Of a stretch of 64,000 nucleotides of DNA, positions 22,054-34,061 are shown one piece after another. Made by a program: the position numbers and the translations under genes. This DNA is from Diphasiastrum complanatum. Taxonomy: Eukaryota; Streptophyta; Lycopodiopsida; Lycopodiales; Lycopodiaceae. Under the pieces are notes generated by a model, which worked only from the letters and a program-made list of their open reading frames with translations, was not told where the DNA came from and did not search any database. Position 1 is the stretch's first letter. The number at the start of each line of letters is the position of its first letter. Location: contig CM055107.1 of the NCBI GenBank assembly GCA_029204225.1, positions 199,478 through 263,477 of the forward strand, in the 5' to 3' direction.

Positions 22054-22780
22054 TTTGGGAATTGGGAGGAAGGCCGTGACAGAAGGACCCAGGAGGCGGC
22101 CGTACTTTCCCATTGTAAAAACCTTTTTAAACTTCTTTTTGCTGCAACTTTTTTTAACACTCACCCTGCTTTCCACTGACTCTACTCTATAGCGTGCTTC
22201 ACTTTACTTCACTAAACAAGAAAAACTGACTTTCACATTGAGATGAAACTATTGGAACAAGTGATGAAAAACAAGAACTTATATGTTTTAAAAGGCATAA
22301 TGTCAAAGATTTCAAAATTTTATGTATTAACCGGGCAACATGGTCTGTGCCCGGCCTCTTTCCGTTGTGTAATGGATACTTTGAAAATTTTTACATCCTC
22401 ATTATGAAACATAATCAGCAGGCTGGAATGGGCAACAAATTTTCCCTGAAAAAAACAGTGACATATTCTACTTTTTAAGGAGCCCAGAAAATGGGCAGAA
22501 TATGAAGGAAGTATCCTTTACGTATGAGGAAGGAATTTTTCAGTGACCTTTCCATTGGGGAATATTGCAATAAAAGACGAGAGAGGCAGTGTTACTAAAA
22601 GCCATTATTATGGCAAAAGATATGACCCAATGAAGAAGTCACTCAAAAATTCATTCACTTCCTTAAAGGGTGAGTGATCGAGAGACACTAACCCAGGAGA
22701 CAACATGTACGACACACGATATTGCGACTCCTGCATCTATCACACCTGAGATTCCTAAATCTCATTTCTATACCCTGGCT
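22051..22780 (+). repeat. Dispersed ~700-bp repeat, copy 1
   Basis: Matches 29115-29800 on the same strand and, in part, 45545-45910 reversed. Marks include GGGAGGAAGGCCGTGA, GGCGGCCGTACTT, ATTAACCGGGCA...TGTGCCCGGCC and TGAGATGAAACTATTG. No protein is coded. Copies at 29090 and 45920 have more at their 5' side, so this one is truncated on the left. It may be an LTR of a retrotransposon not otherwise present here. Confidence 0.85.
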
Positions 22781-22955
22781 GGTTCTCTTCCAAAAACTAT
22801 GCAACCCACAGATTTCTAAATAGAATTTTATCCCATCACTCTACCCCTCCTTTTAAAGAAATTATCAATTTCAATAAAAGTTAACTGGAGAGATGATATA
22901 TGAGAAAATCCAAATCCAAGAAAATCACTAAAAGATACACTTCATTACAAATAGG

Positions 22956-23594
22956 ACTTTTCTTTCAAATATTTCCAATCTGAGTGATAGAAACTACTAT
23001 TTTATCGAAATTTATGCAACAGAGATATTCTAGGTTTAAGAAATTGAAACAATTTAACCTTAGAATTTATCTGAATTCCATGTCTATTCACACAAGTAGT
23101 AATTTATATGACATAACAATCTTTCAAAAGAATAACTTCATGCTGGAAAGAATGATATAAATAAGTCTGATATCTATATTCAAGAAATTACTAAGAAGTA
23201 AAGGATTAATTAAGAAAAGAATAAATAGATTTGAGGGCCTCTAATTTTGTAAATAACGAGACACCATATTACTTTTCCTTCAAATATTTTCAGCCCGAGT
23301 ACCAGAAACTACCATTCCATCGAAATCCATTTATGCACAAAGAGTCATTCTAGGTTTAAGAAAGTGAAACACTCTAACCTAAGAGTTAATCTGAATTTCA
23401 AGTCTATTCCCATAAGTAGTAATTTATATGACATAATAGCCTTTCAGAATAATAACTTCAATATGCTGGAAAGAATTCATATAAATCAATCTGATGTTTT
23501 ATATTCAAGAAAATATTAAGAAGTAAAGAATTAATTAAGAAAGCGAAAAATAGTTTTGAGGGCCTTTAATTTTGTAAATAATGAGATACCATAT
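22956..23594. repeat. Tandem duplication, period about 315 bp
   Basis: Unit 1 (22956-23270) and unit 2 (23271-23594) share ACTTTTCYTTCAAATATTT, TCTAGGTTTAAGAAA, AGTAGTAATTTATATGACAT, GATTTGAGGGCC-like and ATTTTGTAAATAA blocks in the same order. They differ at scattered positions, so the duplication is not recent. No coding potential. Confidence 0.9.
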
Positions 23595-24682
23595 TGGGAT
23601 CTAGATTCAACCTCAAAATTTTCCAAACCATAATAACCAACTGATCGATATTCCATCAATTTGAAAACGAAAAAACCGTGAAACTCAATTTAACTCTATT
23701 TATTGGGAGTACCAATACTCTACAGTTAAATGGTTTAAATAGCATCGTAAAAAGAATCTAGTTCCTATACTGGGTATATACCTGAGAACCATACCATTCA
23801 TCCCTTTCTGTCAAAATCAGCTTAAAAAAAACTCCATTTCAAAACCAACTATTATAGCTTAACCAAAGGTCCAACAATACTAAGGTTCCAAAATAACTGG
23901 CTTAACAAAAATGTCCAAGTGATAAAGCTCCAACAACATGCATATTGTCCCTAGAGAAAGGAAATCCAAATTCCTTCAACTCCTAATATGGGAAGCCTTA
24001 CAAAAAATCCAAAGTCAAACTTTGACAATCTAACACCAAGAAACCGAAATTTCTATAACGAGGTGCTACTAACTTTCTAAAAACCAATTTCAAACCAACT
24101 CAAAGCTACTAAATGTCGAAATTCAATCAAGCCTTGATAATTCAGCATGTAATAGCATCGATGCAAATAGTCACCCAATTCCCCAAATTGCCGACCACTC
24201 ATCATGCTTCAAATCAACTTTTAAACACCCAACATATGCATACCGAAAACCCTAAGGTTTTTAAAAGAACAAAAGACATGGGCCCTGTCAAAAAACAACC
24301 CTATCTTTTCAGGAAAGATAAAAAGGAAAAATAGGGCCGGCTCATCACTTCACATCCACCATCGAGTTTCCATCACCATCGGGTTTCCACCAGCGAGAGA
24401 GAGAACGACCAGATTTTTCCAAGGTTTCCCCTGCAGCAATGCGAGTTCCATCGCTTGAAGGATGGCAGGAATGCCACTCAAACGGCCTACATCATCCTCT
24501 ACTCAGATCAATGAATTCAGCCAGATTCAACCATCGATTTCAGGCATTGAATAGTCTGCTACGATTCTTCCTAGATGCGTCAAACCTCCATAGATCACAA
24601 CAGGGGAGCGTTCATCAATCTGTCTGCAGGAAAACATCCTTCCACAAGGGTCACTGGCTCTACTTCTGAGTATCCCACTCGG
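23595..24682. other. Non-coding stretch beside LTR copy 2
   Basis: No convincing gene. Two small plus-strand ORFs (24113-24334 and 24439-24669) have no recognisable motif. The sequence from 24350 to 24682 is GC richer than its surroundings and may be the continuing internal region of the minus-strand LTR element at 24683-26649. Confidence 0.4.
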
Positions 24683-26649
24683 GAAGCTTACCCATCGTTG
24701 TCAAGGCAAATTCACTACCTTTGAAACAAGCAAATCAGGGAATCACAGCCTCAGCTTCCTCCATCTGTATCAACCTCCCAATCACATATTCATAAGCAAT
24801 CAAGAGGGATTCATTAGCTAAACTTCTAGCTGTCAACTAGAATCCATCACTTAGCTGGCCAGATTCTGGAAAATTCTCAGACTCATAGCATATGTGATTC
24901 TTTCTCAGGTGAAAACAAGGTAGAATCGGTAAGTAAGACCAATTGGTGAGCACCACCGATGTAGATGCGCCTCTAGCTTTTAGTTTTCTGCTTACTGAAT
25001 TACAGTTAGAATGACAGCAAATTCAATTTTCCTTATAACATGCAAGTAAACCAGATGAATTTGAGGATAAACTTATCTTCCTTTACTCACATGCAATTCC
25101 TGGAATCCTTCAATAGATTCACTTCTTGTTCAAACAGCTTGATAAATTGATTCACAATCCATTTACCAAGGAACAAAAGTTACTAAATAGGATTCAATAA
25201 TTGACATATGTTATCCATTCAACTTCTTTGCCAAGCAGAGTTTAGCTAGAAAATAATCAACATAATCTTCCTAAAACAGATTATTCAAAAGCAAAATGAA
25301 AGCTTCTCAAGAGACAAAGAATCAATATCGAATTCACCTAAATCTCAGCATCTTAAATCAAAAACTACTTGTGTAGAAGAGCACTCTACCACCATATTTG
25401 ATAAGCATGTTGCAAACCATAAACTAGTGAAACCAAAACCAAAACTCCCTTGACGAAACAACACTTCAATCCAGATGTAACTCCAAGTGCTCCAATCTTC
25501 GTAAGCCTTGCTTTGATACCACTATAAGAGAAGCTCCCTCAAGATCTTGCTTACAAGACAAAACACAATAGAAACACACTATGGAGCAACCGCCCAACCA
25601 AATAGAAGCAACCAATCAACTCTAGAAGCTTCACCTACCAAGCCAAGGAGTAGGAAGCATGAAGGTAGAGTGAAACCTTGGCTCTGAATCCATCACAAAT
25701 ATGAGGACTAGGGCGAGTTTGGCCTCTTCTTATAGAGCCATGAACCACCTATGCACACAAACATGCAAGGTCCTAACTCGCCTATACTTAGATTCCTCCA
25801 GAATAGATTCTCTATGCACAGATCCTCTATTCATAGAATTGCTATTGATAACTCTACACATGCCTTCACTGTCCCAAACCTTGTTCTAACTCCATTTAGT
25901 GTGTTCTAGGCCTCACAAGGATATTAGTTATGTTTGGGTCACGTCCAGTATGACGTGGCATAACTAACAGCTTGTTTCACTGGAGTACCGTGTATCCAAA
26001 ACTAGGAGTATACTGAATCCTATGTACTGATCATGGACATGACAATACACCTATATTTGAGAATGGTTTTTGCCCAAAACGACCGGGGCACCAGCTCAAT
26101 GTCTACAACAAATGGCCCATATGCGTTTGCGAAAAGTGTGAAAACTGCGAAGGAGACAGAAGTTCGAACTCCCTCTTGAGCTTGTCTGGTGTGAAAAGTG
26201 CGAAAAATGCGACAAGGTTTGCAGTTTGCACTTACTCTTGAACTCGATTTCTATGAAAAGTGCGAAAACTACGAGGAGGTCATGTATATGGGCACATTTC
26301 TACTATGGACCAGCGATCCATCGTTGGCAACTTCTACTTTTGTTCATATCAATTGCTCGTTTTATATCTTCAAAAATATGTCTTGAAAACCCTGAAATGC
26401 ATATCAAAAACCACTTTTGAAGAGTATACAATCAAACTTGAAGTAGATTGCTGGCCAGCGGCTCTTACATATGTGAAAACTGATAGAACTGAGCTCCAAA
26501 TGTCGAATTACTTCTGTATGGAACAACGCTCCACTGTAGGCTGTGATTGAGTTTGTTTGCTCATAACAAATAGTATTTGGAAGAGAACTTAGATAAAGGA
26601 AATGGCGTAAGAGAGAGGAGTACATCGTTGCTCCATCTCATCTGTTATA
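24683..26649 (-). mobile_element. LTR plus leader of a minus-strand LTR retrotransposon, copy 2
   Basis: Direct repeat of 8267-10228. The LTR is 26649-25523 (about 1.13 kb) with ends TATAAC...CTTATA on the minus strand. Both ends look like canonical TG/CA changed to TA by transitions. The primer site (25505-25521) is mutated, and the leader runs down to 24683. It keeps the sequence past the LTR end (GTTATAG at 26649), and so shows the undisturbed site into which the gypsy element inserted in copy 1. Confidence 0.75.
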
Positions 26650-27009
26650 GTTTCTTCAAATTCAAACAAGGCCCTCTATGGACTATGATGACCATCGTTG
26701 GATCCAAAGCATTGAGGAAAAACAAATCCTCACCCTTCATCACAAACTTGCTTTTTTGGAAAAAACATCCTCACAAGATTATTGTTGATGTGGTTATATA
26801 TGTTTCACCAATAGGGTTGGTATTCTCTAGGTCAGAGTTGATAAAAACAATCATAGTAGCGGTCAAAATTTAACCATGTTCGCGACAGTAGCAGAGGGAA
26901 AGAGAGAGAGAGAGAGAGAAATACAAATTACAAGAATTTAGATATAATTTGAATATTGTTGAGATACTATAAAACAAGTGAGAGGCAAAAATTCTTTTGA
27001 TTTAGTGAG
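26650..27009. other. Spacer with short (GA)n tract
   Basis: A 19-bp (GA)n run at 26901-26919. Nothing else is recognised. The inverted RNase arm starts just downstream. Confidence 0.5.
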
Positions 27010-27416
27010 ACAAGGCTAATAGATTCTGAAGATAAAAACACCAACAAATGTCATATTTTCATTAGAATTAGTGTCCAATATGATGGGGATTTAAAAATGG
27101 GACAAATAGGAGATGTGCTTGATGTTTGAGGAAATTAGTAAAAGTGAAAAAATGTGACTGGTCTAGTCAAGCATGTAGTAACAAACTCAAATGAAGATTC
27201 CAAGGCATAAGATCTTGCTACTAGATTTAGACTCTTCAAATTATTAACGATCTACCATGGATATTCGAATCTCGAACCAATAGAATACTACGTAGTTTAA
27301 AGTCTTCTTCACCAGTACCGTCCAATGTTACCTTAATCGTGGCGGCTGTGCTTCATATTGTTATTATAATATTTGGATGAGTTAAGCCCTGCTTTGAAAC
27401 TCAAAGCGTCTCTTTC

Positions 27417-27424
27417 TATTTAAG
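27417..27424 (+). promoter_or_regulatory. TATA-like box of RNase T2 gene A
   Basis: CTATTTAAGTTGCATAGC lies about 125 bp upstream of the ATG. The same CTATTTAAGTTGCATAGC stands at 47624-47641 reversed in front of gene B, consistent with a shared core promoter. Confidence 0.5.
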
Positions 27425-27546
27425 TTGCATAGCAAAGAAACATAATGTGTAACAATTTACAAGGTAACAGTGTTTGCATCCTCTCTCTTGGAGTTATAGT
27501 GAGACGAAAAATAGTGCATTTTACATCGATCAATCAACATTCTATA

Positions 27547-28758
27547 ATGGGTATTGCTGCTACAGATCGTGCAAAAGGCATGCACTCACAATTTAGTCAT
27601 CTGCTGATTGGTGCGTGCATGAGTATGTTACTCGCTCATGCCACCGCCCAAGGCTTCGATTTCTTCTACTTCGTCTTACAGGTTGGTCTCATCGTTGTTT
27701 CTCCCTGCTAGCGATGATCGTTCAGTGTATGCGTTTGTGTACTCGCGTCGCGAAGGGTTGATCCAGTTTATATCTCTGAGCTCAATCACGTACTCAAAAG
27801 TTGCCAATCATGTGCAGGACGTTTTCTAAATCCATCAAACTAGCCCTATGTATATAGCATACCTACAACTTTTACTTTTGAAAAGAGTCGTGTCGGATGT
27901 TCAATATCCGTTGGGCACTCAGTATCTTGGACAATGGTTTCTTATCGAAATCTTCCTTTTGTGTTGCAGTGGCCTGGATCCTACTGCGACACTAGCAGCA
28001 GCTGTTGCTATCCCACTACAGGAAAGCCTGCATCCGATTTTTCCATTCACGGCCTGTGGCCAAATTACAACAATGGTGGCTACCCATCCAGCTGCGATCC
28101 CAACAATCCCTTTGACGTCAGCCAGGTTCTCTCGCTTCCCTCTCTCTCTCACATCTTGTCAATTTTACCATATCAAAGATTTTATTCGTCATGGCAAAGA
28201 CTCTTCTTATGTACTTGGGGCTAATGAAGTTGACTCATGCATGCACTGTTTATATCTCAAAGGCATTAATTAATCTATCTAACCTGGGGCGGCTTATTTT
28301 CAGAAAAGAATTAATGTGATATATCTCTCTTTCAGGTATCTGATATAGAGAGTCAGCTACAAACAAGTTGGGATTCACTTGCATGCCCTAGCAGCGATGG
28401 CACAAGCTTTTGGACCCATGAGTGGGACAAGCACGGAACATGCGCCGAGTCTCTATTTAGCCAGCACGCATACTTTCAAAGTGCTTTGAACTTGCGAAGC
28501 TCCGTTAATCCACTGGGAGGTCTCAGCGCTGCAGGCATTAATCCCGATGGTGGTGCTTATAGCTTGACAGCTATTCAGAATGCTCTAACTTCTTCGCTTG
28601 GACACACTCCAGGAGTGCAATGTAGCAGTGATGCTTCCGGTAACAATCAACTGTATCAGCTGTACATATGCGTGGCAACTGATGCTTCCACATTGATTGA
28701 TTGCCCAGTTTTCCCGACATCCGGCTGTTCATCGACTGTGCTCTTCCCGTCTTTCTGA
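27547..28758 (+). CDS. S-like ribonuclease T2, gene A (three exons)
   Basis: Exons 27547-27681, 27970-28125 and 28336-28758 (45+52+140 codons, 237 residues), with GT-AG introns in phase 0. A hydrophobic signal peptide (LLIGACMSMLLAHATA) ends near residue 34; Met12 is an alternative start. The mature part starts QGFDFFYFVLQWPGSYC. Active-site block CAS I is FSIHGLWPNY (His about 73); CAS II is SFWTHEWDKHGTC (Glu about 126, His about 130). Cysteines typical of plant RNase T2 are present, and the end is CPVFPTSGC...LFPSF. RNase T2 cleaves single-stranded RNA via 2',3'-cyclic phosphates in the secretory path or vacuole. S-like members serve phosphate recycling, senescence and defence; that role here is inferred. 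Nothing suggests self-incompatibility. Full length and intact. Confidence 0.95.
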
Positions 28759-28974
28759 TACCTCGTGTCGCAATATGCAATGCAAATTTTGTTGTTGTCG
28801 AAGATCAAACCACCCAGAACCAGAAGAGTGTATATATGTATGTATAGCAGCAGCATTTATGAGCCTTAGAAATTATTATTCTTTTGCTCAGCTTCTTCAT
28901 TAGAAACGTAGCATAGCATTGTTACGGGAACAATGCTTATAATATAATATGTTATTGCAAGGATGTGAAGCTAT

Positions 28975-28990
28975 TCAATAATAAATTAGC
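28975..28990 (+). terminator. Possible polyadenylation signals of gene A
   Basis: ATTCAATAATAAATTAGCC, about 220 bp after the stop, contains AATAAT/AATAAA-like hexamers. Also conserved in the right arm (near 46000). Confidence 0.35.
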
Positions 28991-29089
28991 CATTTTCACT
29001 AATTATAATATTGTCTTTCCACGGCCAAAATTAAAACATTCCACTAATCAATCATCCTCCATTTTCAAGTTTTTTCATGGGGGAGGTTC

Positions 29090-29800
29090 TTGTTACCAAC
29101 CTCCTCCATGGAATTATTTGGGGATTGGGAGGAAGGCCGTGAAGGCCCTTGTGATGGCCCCAGAAGGGCCTAAGAGGCGGCCGTACTTCCCCGTTGTAAA
29201 AACCTTTTTAAACTTCTTTTTGTCGTAACTTTTTTTAACACTCACCCTGCTTTCCACTGACTCTACTCTATAGCATGCTTCAGTTTACTTCATTAAACAA
29301 GAAAAACTGACTTTCACATTGAGATGAAACTATTGCAACAAGTCATGAAAAACAAGAACTTATATGTTTCAAAAAGGCATAATCTCAAAGAATTCAAAAT
29401 TTTATGTATTAACCGGGCAGAATGGCCTGTGCCCGGCCTCTTTCCATTGTGTAATGGATACTTTGAAAATTTTTACATCCTCATTATGAAACATAATGAG
29501 CAGGCTGGAATAGGCCACAAATTTTTTCTGAAAAAAACAGTGACATATTCTACTTTTTAAGGAGCCCAAAAAAGGGGCAGAATATGAAGGAAGTAGCCTT
29601 TATGTATGGGGAAGCAATTTTTTGTGACATTTCCATTGGGGAATATTGCAATAAAAGACAAGAGGCAGTTACTAAAAGCCATTATTATGGAAAAAGATAT
29701 GACCCAATGAGGAAGTCACTGAGAAATTCATTCACTTCCTTATAGGGTAAGTGATTGAGAGACACTAACCCATGAGGCAATGCGTACGACACACGATACT
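29090..29800 (+). repeat. Dispersed ~700-bp repeat, copy 2 (LTR-like start)
   Basis: Same repeat as 22051-22780, with extra 5' sequence beginning near TGTTACCAACCTCC. It is part of the inverted arm, so it was in place before the RNase duplication. A solo LTR is one explanation. Confidence 0.7.
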
Positions 29801-30018
29801 GTGACTCTTGCATTTGTTCTGCCACGCCCACTTTTACCCCTCACATTCTCCCTACCTCTGGACACACTGCCACTGAGTTCGACTATCCTCCTGGCTTTAA
29901 TCCGTGTGGTCACGTTTCACCATGGGGTTTTCATCTCTCTACCCTCCAGGCCCCCGCTGGCTATTCTCCCATCTCGATCCCCTCCACCCTCTCGCCACTG
30001 GCCATTCTCCCCTCGATA

Positions 30019-30056
30019 CCCCCCCCCCCCTCCCCCCCCCCTCCCCCCGCCCCCCG
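30019..30056. repeat. Poly-C rich tract
   Basis: Runs of up to 12 C separated by single T or G, within a C-rich region 29815-30090. The long Pro-rich ORF over it is an artefact of composition. Confidence 0.9.
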
Positions 30057-30607
30057 CTCGCCCCCTGGCTATTCTCCCCCCCCAATACATTACGTCAAAA
30101 TGTGCTATGCGGACATGCAGGACTCATGACCACATTAGGCGGATCAGGGTCATCGCCACATCCTCCACAACAGGACACACCGAGGCGGCTCCTCCTCTCC
30201 CGAGAGTGTCGGGAGGAAGCATTGGCAGTAGCGCCATGGGTGGGGGAGGGACCCTCGTTGGAGTGACTCTCACGGGAAGGAAAACATGTGTCCGGTCTAC
30301 ACGAGGAGTCGACTAAATCTCTTCGGTCGATGATGTGTACTCAACTCTTCTGCTAGAGCTATGAGCCAAGCGTCGAGCCCTTAGTCGCTCTAAAACCCTA
30401 TCCTATTGCCAGGAAGACAACTGATCAAGGTAGCTAATAAGTTCATCCTCGCTCATAGAGGAAAAACGGGATGACCCACGACTATGGCTTGACCTCTAGC
30501 TAGGGCATCCACCCTCTAACATAATGGGTGCAACGGAAGAAGGAGCTAAAATACTGCAGGCAACCAATGAGAGTCTCAAAAATAGTAAAAAGAAATCACC
30601 ATGTCCA

Positions 30608-30622
30608 TCTCTCTCTCTCTCT

Positions 30623-30681
<59 letters not shown>
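30608..30681. repeat. (CT)n microsatellite, about 74 bp
   Basis: TC dinucleotides with one CAG interruption at about 30623. Confidence 0.97.
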
Positions 30682-30683
<2 letters not shown>

Positions 30684-30943
30684 GCTAAAATATGGAGTAC
30701 TGTGAAATGGATGCCAAGACTTTTATGTATACTGACTCATAGCTACAACGTCAATACCAATACATAAATTGTCCATTCATGACTATTTCAAATTCAAACA
30801 ACAATAATGATCCAACTTAAATCCCATCGAGGACTAGACCTCAAAATGAGGCTCACTGGCCCTAAAAGTGACTCGTATGTAACGAGGGGGTGTCTCTTTT
30901 ATGATGACACCGAAGAAGACCACAGTGTGTAAGAACTTGGCAG

Positions 30944-31860
30944 TCATTGATCAAGCAACTCGTCTACACGAGGCATATGGTACTTATTCTTTATTGTGAC
31001 TTTATTTAAGGCTCTGTAGTCTACGCATAAACGCATAGAGCCTTTTTTCTTGTTAATTAAAAGGACAAGTGCTGCCCAAGGAGAACTGCTTGGTTTTATT
31101 TGTCCTTTATTTAGATATTCTGTTAGTCGTTTACTTATTTCCTGATGCTCTGATTGACTTACTGGATAGGGTGGCTTAGCTACGGGTGCTGTACCAAGTA
31201 CTAAGTTAATAGCATGATCAACTTCTCTACAGAAGGGTGGTAAACCACTGGGCAAATCATCAGGAAAACATCAGCATACTTACTTAACAGAGTATCTAAC
31301 TTTTTCTTTTTATGAAAAATATTATTGCAAACAGAGTCGTCAAAAATAAAGTGTAAGTCACAAACAAGTACCTCATGTTGATCATCTTCCAGAAGCTGAA
31401 CAAACCTTGAGCTGGACACCCTACTGTTGGGAACTCCATGCTCCCCATGCAGATGAACCTCCCGATCGTTTCACTGAAAACTGAGGGTATTGTCCTGGTA
31501 ATTCCGTCGGAGAGTGGGGCCCAAACTATAGAGCCAATCCCTCCCTAGTACTAGGTCGGTACGGTCCAGATTCAGCATCTGCAAGTTCAAGTTATCCTGA
31601 TAACCTTGAATATCTAGACCTAGATTACTGACCATGGTTTCCCACAATTTCTTATCCTGACCCTTCTCCAAAGAAACTATTTACCTATGCTGACTAGGTG
31701 TTTCTGGAAGCTGTAGTTTCTTGACTAGGGTGTAATTGATGAGATTATGGGTTGCCCAATCATCCACCATTACTCGTACTGACTAATTGCCAATATTCCC
31801 ATGCATACGTATTAGGTCGTGAGGCCTAGTGGTCAACTGACCATGGTGCTCATGGTCCTC
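30944..31860 (-). pseudogene. Ty3/gypsy protease-RT fragment, second family
   Basis: The minus strand reads VRVMVDDWATHNLINYTLVK near 31790-31720, where the catalytic D-S/T-G is changed to DDW. Then come LGRDWLYSLGPTLRRNYQD (31570-31480), LLSKYADVF and [13 protein letters not shown]. The RT start follows: [59 protein letters not shown]. It ends at VDELLDQ, so only the protease end and the first RT block remain, split over several frames. It differs clearly from the gypsy at 10-22 kb. A truncated, dead copy. Confidence 0.88.
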
Positions 31861-31965
31861 ATGGAACTGTTGAAAAGTAATGCCTATTTTACCCCTTTGG
31901 CTAAGCACTAGTTAAGTTGTAAGTTGTACATAACTCATGGGTCATGTTTTAATTAAATACATAAG

Positions 31966-33881
31966 ACCCCCCGGCCAAGGAAATTCTTGAGCTTGTGCAT
32001 TCAGATTTATGTGGTCCCATGCAGGTCAAATCAATAGGGGGGGCATACTATCTCATGACCTTCGTAGATGATTTCTCATGGAAGGTATGGGTCTATTTTC
32101 TGAAGCTGAAATCTGAAGCGTTCAAATACTTCAAACAGTGGAAAGCTATGGTGGAAAACCACACAGGGAAGAGGTCAGGTTAGATAAGGGTGGTGAGTAT
32201 ATTTCTGATGAGTTCAAAGATCTTTGCAAAGCATGTGGGAGAAAGAGACAGTTTACTGCTCCACATACACGGCATCAGAACGGCGTGGCTGAGCGGAAAA
32301 ACAGGTCTATAGTTGACTGTGCGAGGAGCATGCTCAAGGCAAAGTGGTTGCTGAATTCTTTTTGGGCAGAAGCAGTAGCAATTGCTATTTTTCTATTGAA
32401 TAGAAGACCAACCAAAGCAGTTGAAGGAATCATGCTAGAAGAAGCATATAGTGGCAACAAGCCCAAAGTGGGCAGCCTAGAAGTATTTGGGTGTACGGCA
32501 TATGCACATACACCAAAGGACTTGCGGAAGAAACTTGATGCAAAATCCGTGAAGTGTATCTTCCTTGGGTATAGTGAAGGTGAGAAAGCCTATGTGCTAT
32601 ATGATCTCGAAAACAGGAAGAAGATCCTAAGTCGAGATGTCATCTTTGATGAAGAGCATTCACCCAAGATACAGGAGCAAGAGAAGGATGGAACTACTGA
32701 GTTCATACCCTTGATTGATTCCACGGATGAGGATCCTAGTCAAGAGTCCTGTGAGCCTCAAGTGCAAGAGCAACAACAAGAAATCGAACATACTTGTTCG
32801 AGACCTCTTTCTGGCCAAGTGCCAGAAGCCGAAGTTGGGGACAAACGGAAGACTAAGACAGTACCATGGGATACATGGTCACCATCCACATCACCTACCG
32901 CTAGGAAGAAGCTACCTAGGTGGTATTGGGAAACAATCAAAGAAGGTCAAATGATGGAAGAAGGAGAGAGCAGTGAACAGGGTGTCAGAAGATCTCTTAG
33001 GTCTCATGAGAGACAAGAGACTAACTTTGCTCTTATGTCCACTATTCTGAATGCAGATGAGCCACAGTTTTTTCACGAAGCCGTGAAGGAAAAGGTATGG
33101 CAACATGCTATGCAGGAGCAGTACGACTCCATTGTCAAGAATGACACATGGGAGCTCACTACATTGCCAAAAGGGAAGCAACCGATAGGTTGCAAGTGGG
33201 TCTATAAGACCAAGTTTCATGCCAATGGAACAGTGGATGAGTACAAGGCAAGGTTGGTGGCAGAAGGCTATGCCCAGCAGGAGGGGCTAGACTATGATGA
33301 GACATTTGCATCTATTGCTAAGATGACATCTATCAGGACCGTTTTGGCCATAGCCGCATATTTTGATTGGGATGTCCATCAAATGGATGTGTTTGGGATG
33401 TCCATCAAATGGATGTCAAGAGTGCCTTAATGGGCACCTACAGGAGGAGGTTTACATGGAACAACCGCAGGGGTTTGAGATAACAGGCAAGGAGAATCTG
33501 GTTTGCAGGCTTACGAAAGCCTTGTATGGGCTCAAACAGGCGCCAAGGGCATGGTATAGCCGAATTGACGAGTACTTTGCAAGACAAGGGTTTGAGAAGA
33601 GTAAGTCTGATTGCAATCTTTATGTCTTCAGGGGAGGAGAAGACTTTGTGGTTGTTGTGCTCTATGTGGATGATCTACTCATCACGAGAAGCAATAAGAA
33701 GCTTATTGCTTGTGTTAAGAAAAATCTTTCTAGTGAGTTTGAGATGAAAGATTTGGGTTTGCTACACTATTGCCTAGGAGTTGAGGTTTGGAAAGGGAAG
33801 CGTTGTCTTTTTATCTCACAGGCAAAGTATGCACAAAAATTATTGAGTATGGTCTCTCTTCTAAACCTAAGATTAGAATGA
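31966..33881 (+). pseudogene. Ty1/copia integrase-RT fragment
   Basis: Starts within integrase at EILELVHSDLCGPMQVKSIG, then TFVDDFSWKVWVYFL. A frame change near 32170 precedes RLDKGGEYISDEFKD and HQNGVAERKNRSIVDCARSM; FLGYSEGEKAYVLYDL ends the integrase. The linker leads to RT with WQHAMQEQYDSI, GCKWVYKTKFHANGTVDEYK and RLVAEGYAQQEGLDYDETF. At 33370-33415 a 26-bp tandem duplication breaks the frame at the DVHQMDVKSAFL site. RT resumes with EEVYMEQPQGFEI, LYGLKQAPRAWYSRIDEYF, LYVDDLLI and SEFEMKDLGLLHYCLGVEV, and stops at 33881. Gag, protease, RNase H and LTRs are absent. Confidence 0.92.
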
Positions 33882-34061
33882 TTAAATATCTACAACTAAT
33901 TGGGGAATTACAAGAGTGGCAATTAGCCACGACCTAGGAAGTATCTGCTGACGTCATGCCATCAGGTCAGATCTCTTTAGTTTTGGGTACTTGCATGATC
34001 TCTGGTGGTACTCCTTGGAGTGCGAGGACATAACGGGTTTTGTTTTCACCATTGGTTTTGC

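Larger units (their letters stand above)
27010..29700 (+). repeat. Inverted duplication, left arm
   Basis: The sequence from about 27010 to 29700 reappears reversed at about 48030-45545. It includes the promoter region (27040-27430), the RNase T2 gene, its 3' flank and part of the dispersed repeat at 29090. The arms differ by small indels and point changes plus a microsatellite in intron 2 of the right copy. Confidence 0.9.

Noticed and set aside
8267-26649. One giant retrotransposon with the two 1.1-kb LTRs as its ends
   Set aside because: Both copies have the primer site and leader on the same side, so neither is a 3' LTR, and the contents between them are complete other elements.
28571-28903. 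ORFs opposite or overlapping RNase exon 3 (also 46192-46410)
   Set aside because: Shadow frames; the spliced RNase frame explains the sequence.
29780-30316. 178-codon proline-rich ORF
   Set aside because: It follows from the C-rich composition and poly-C tract; two frames are open together and no motif is present.
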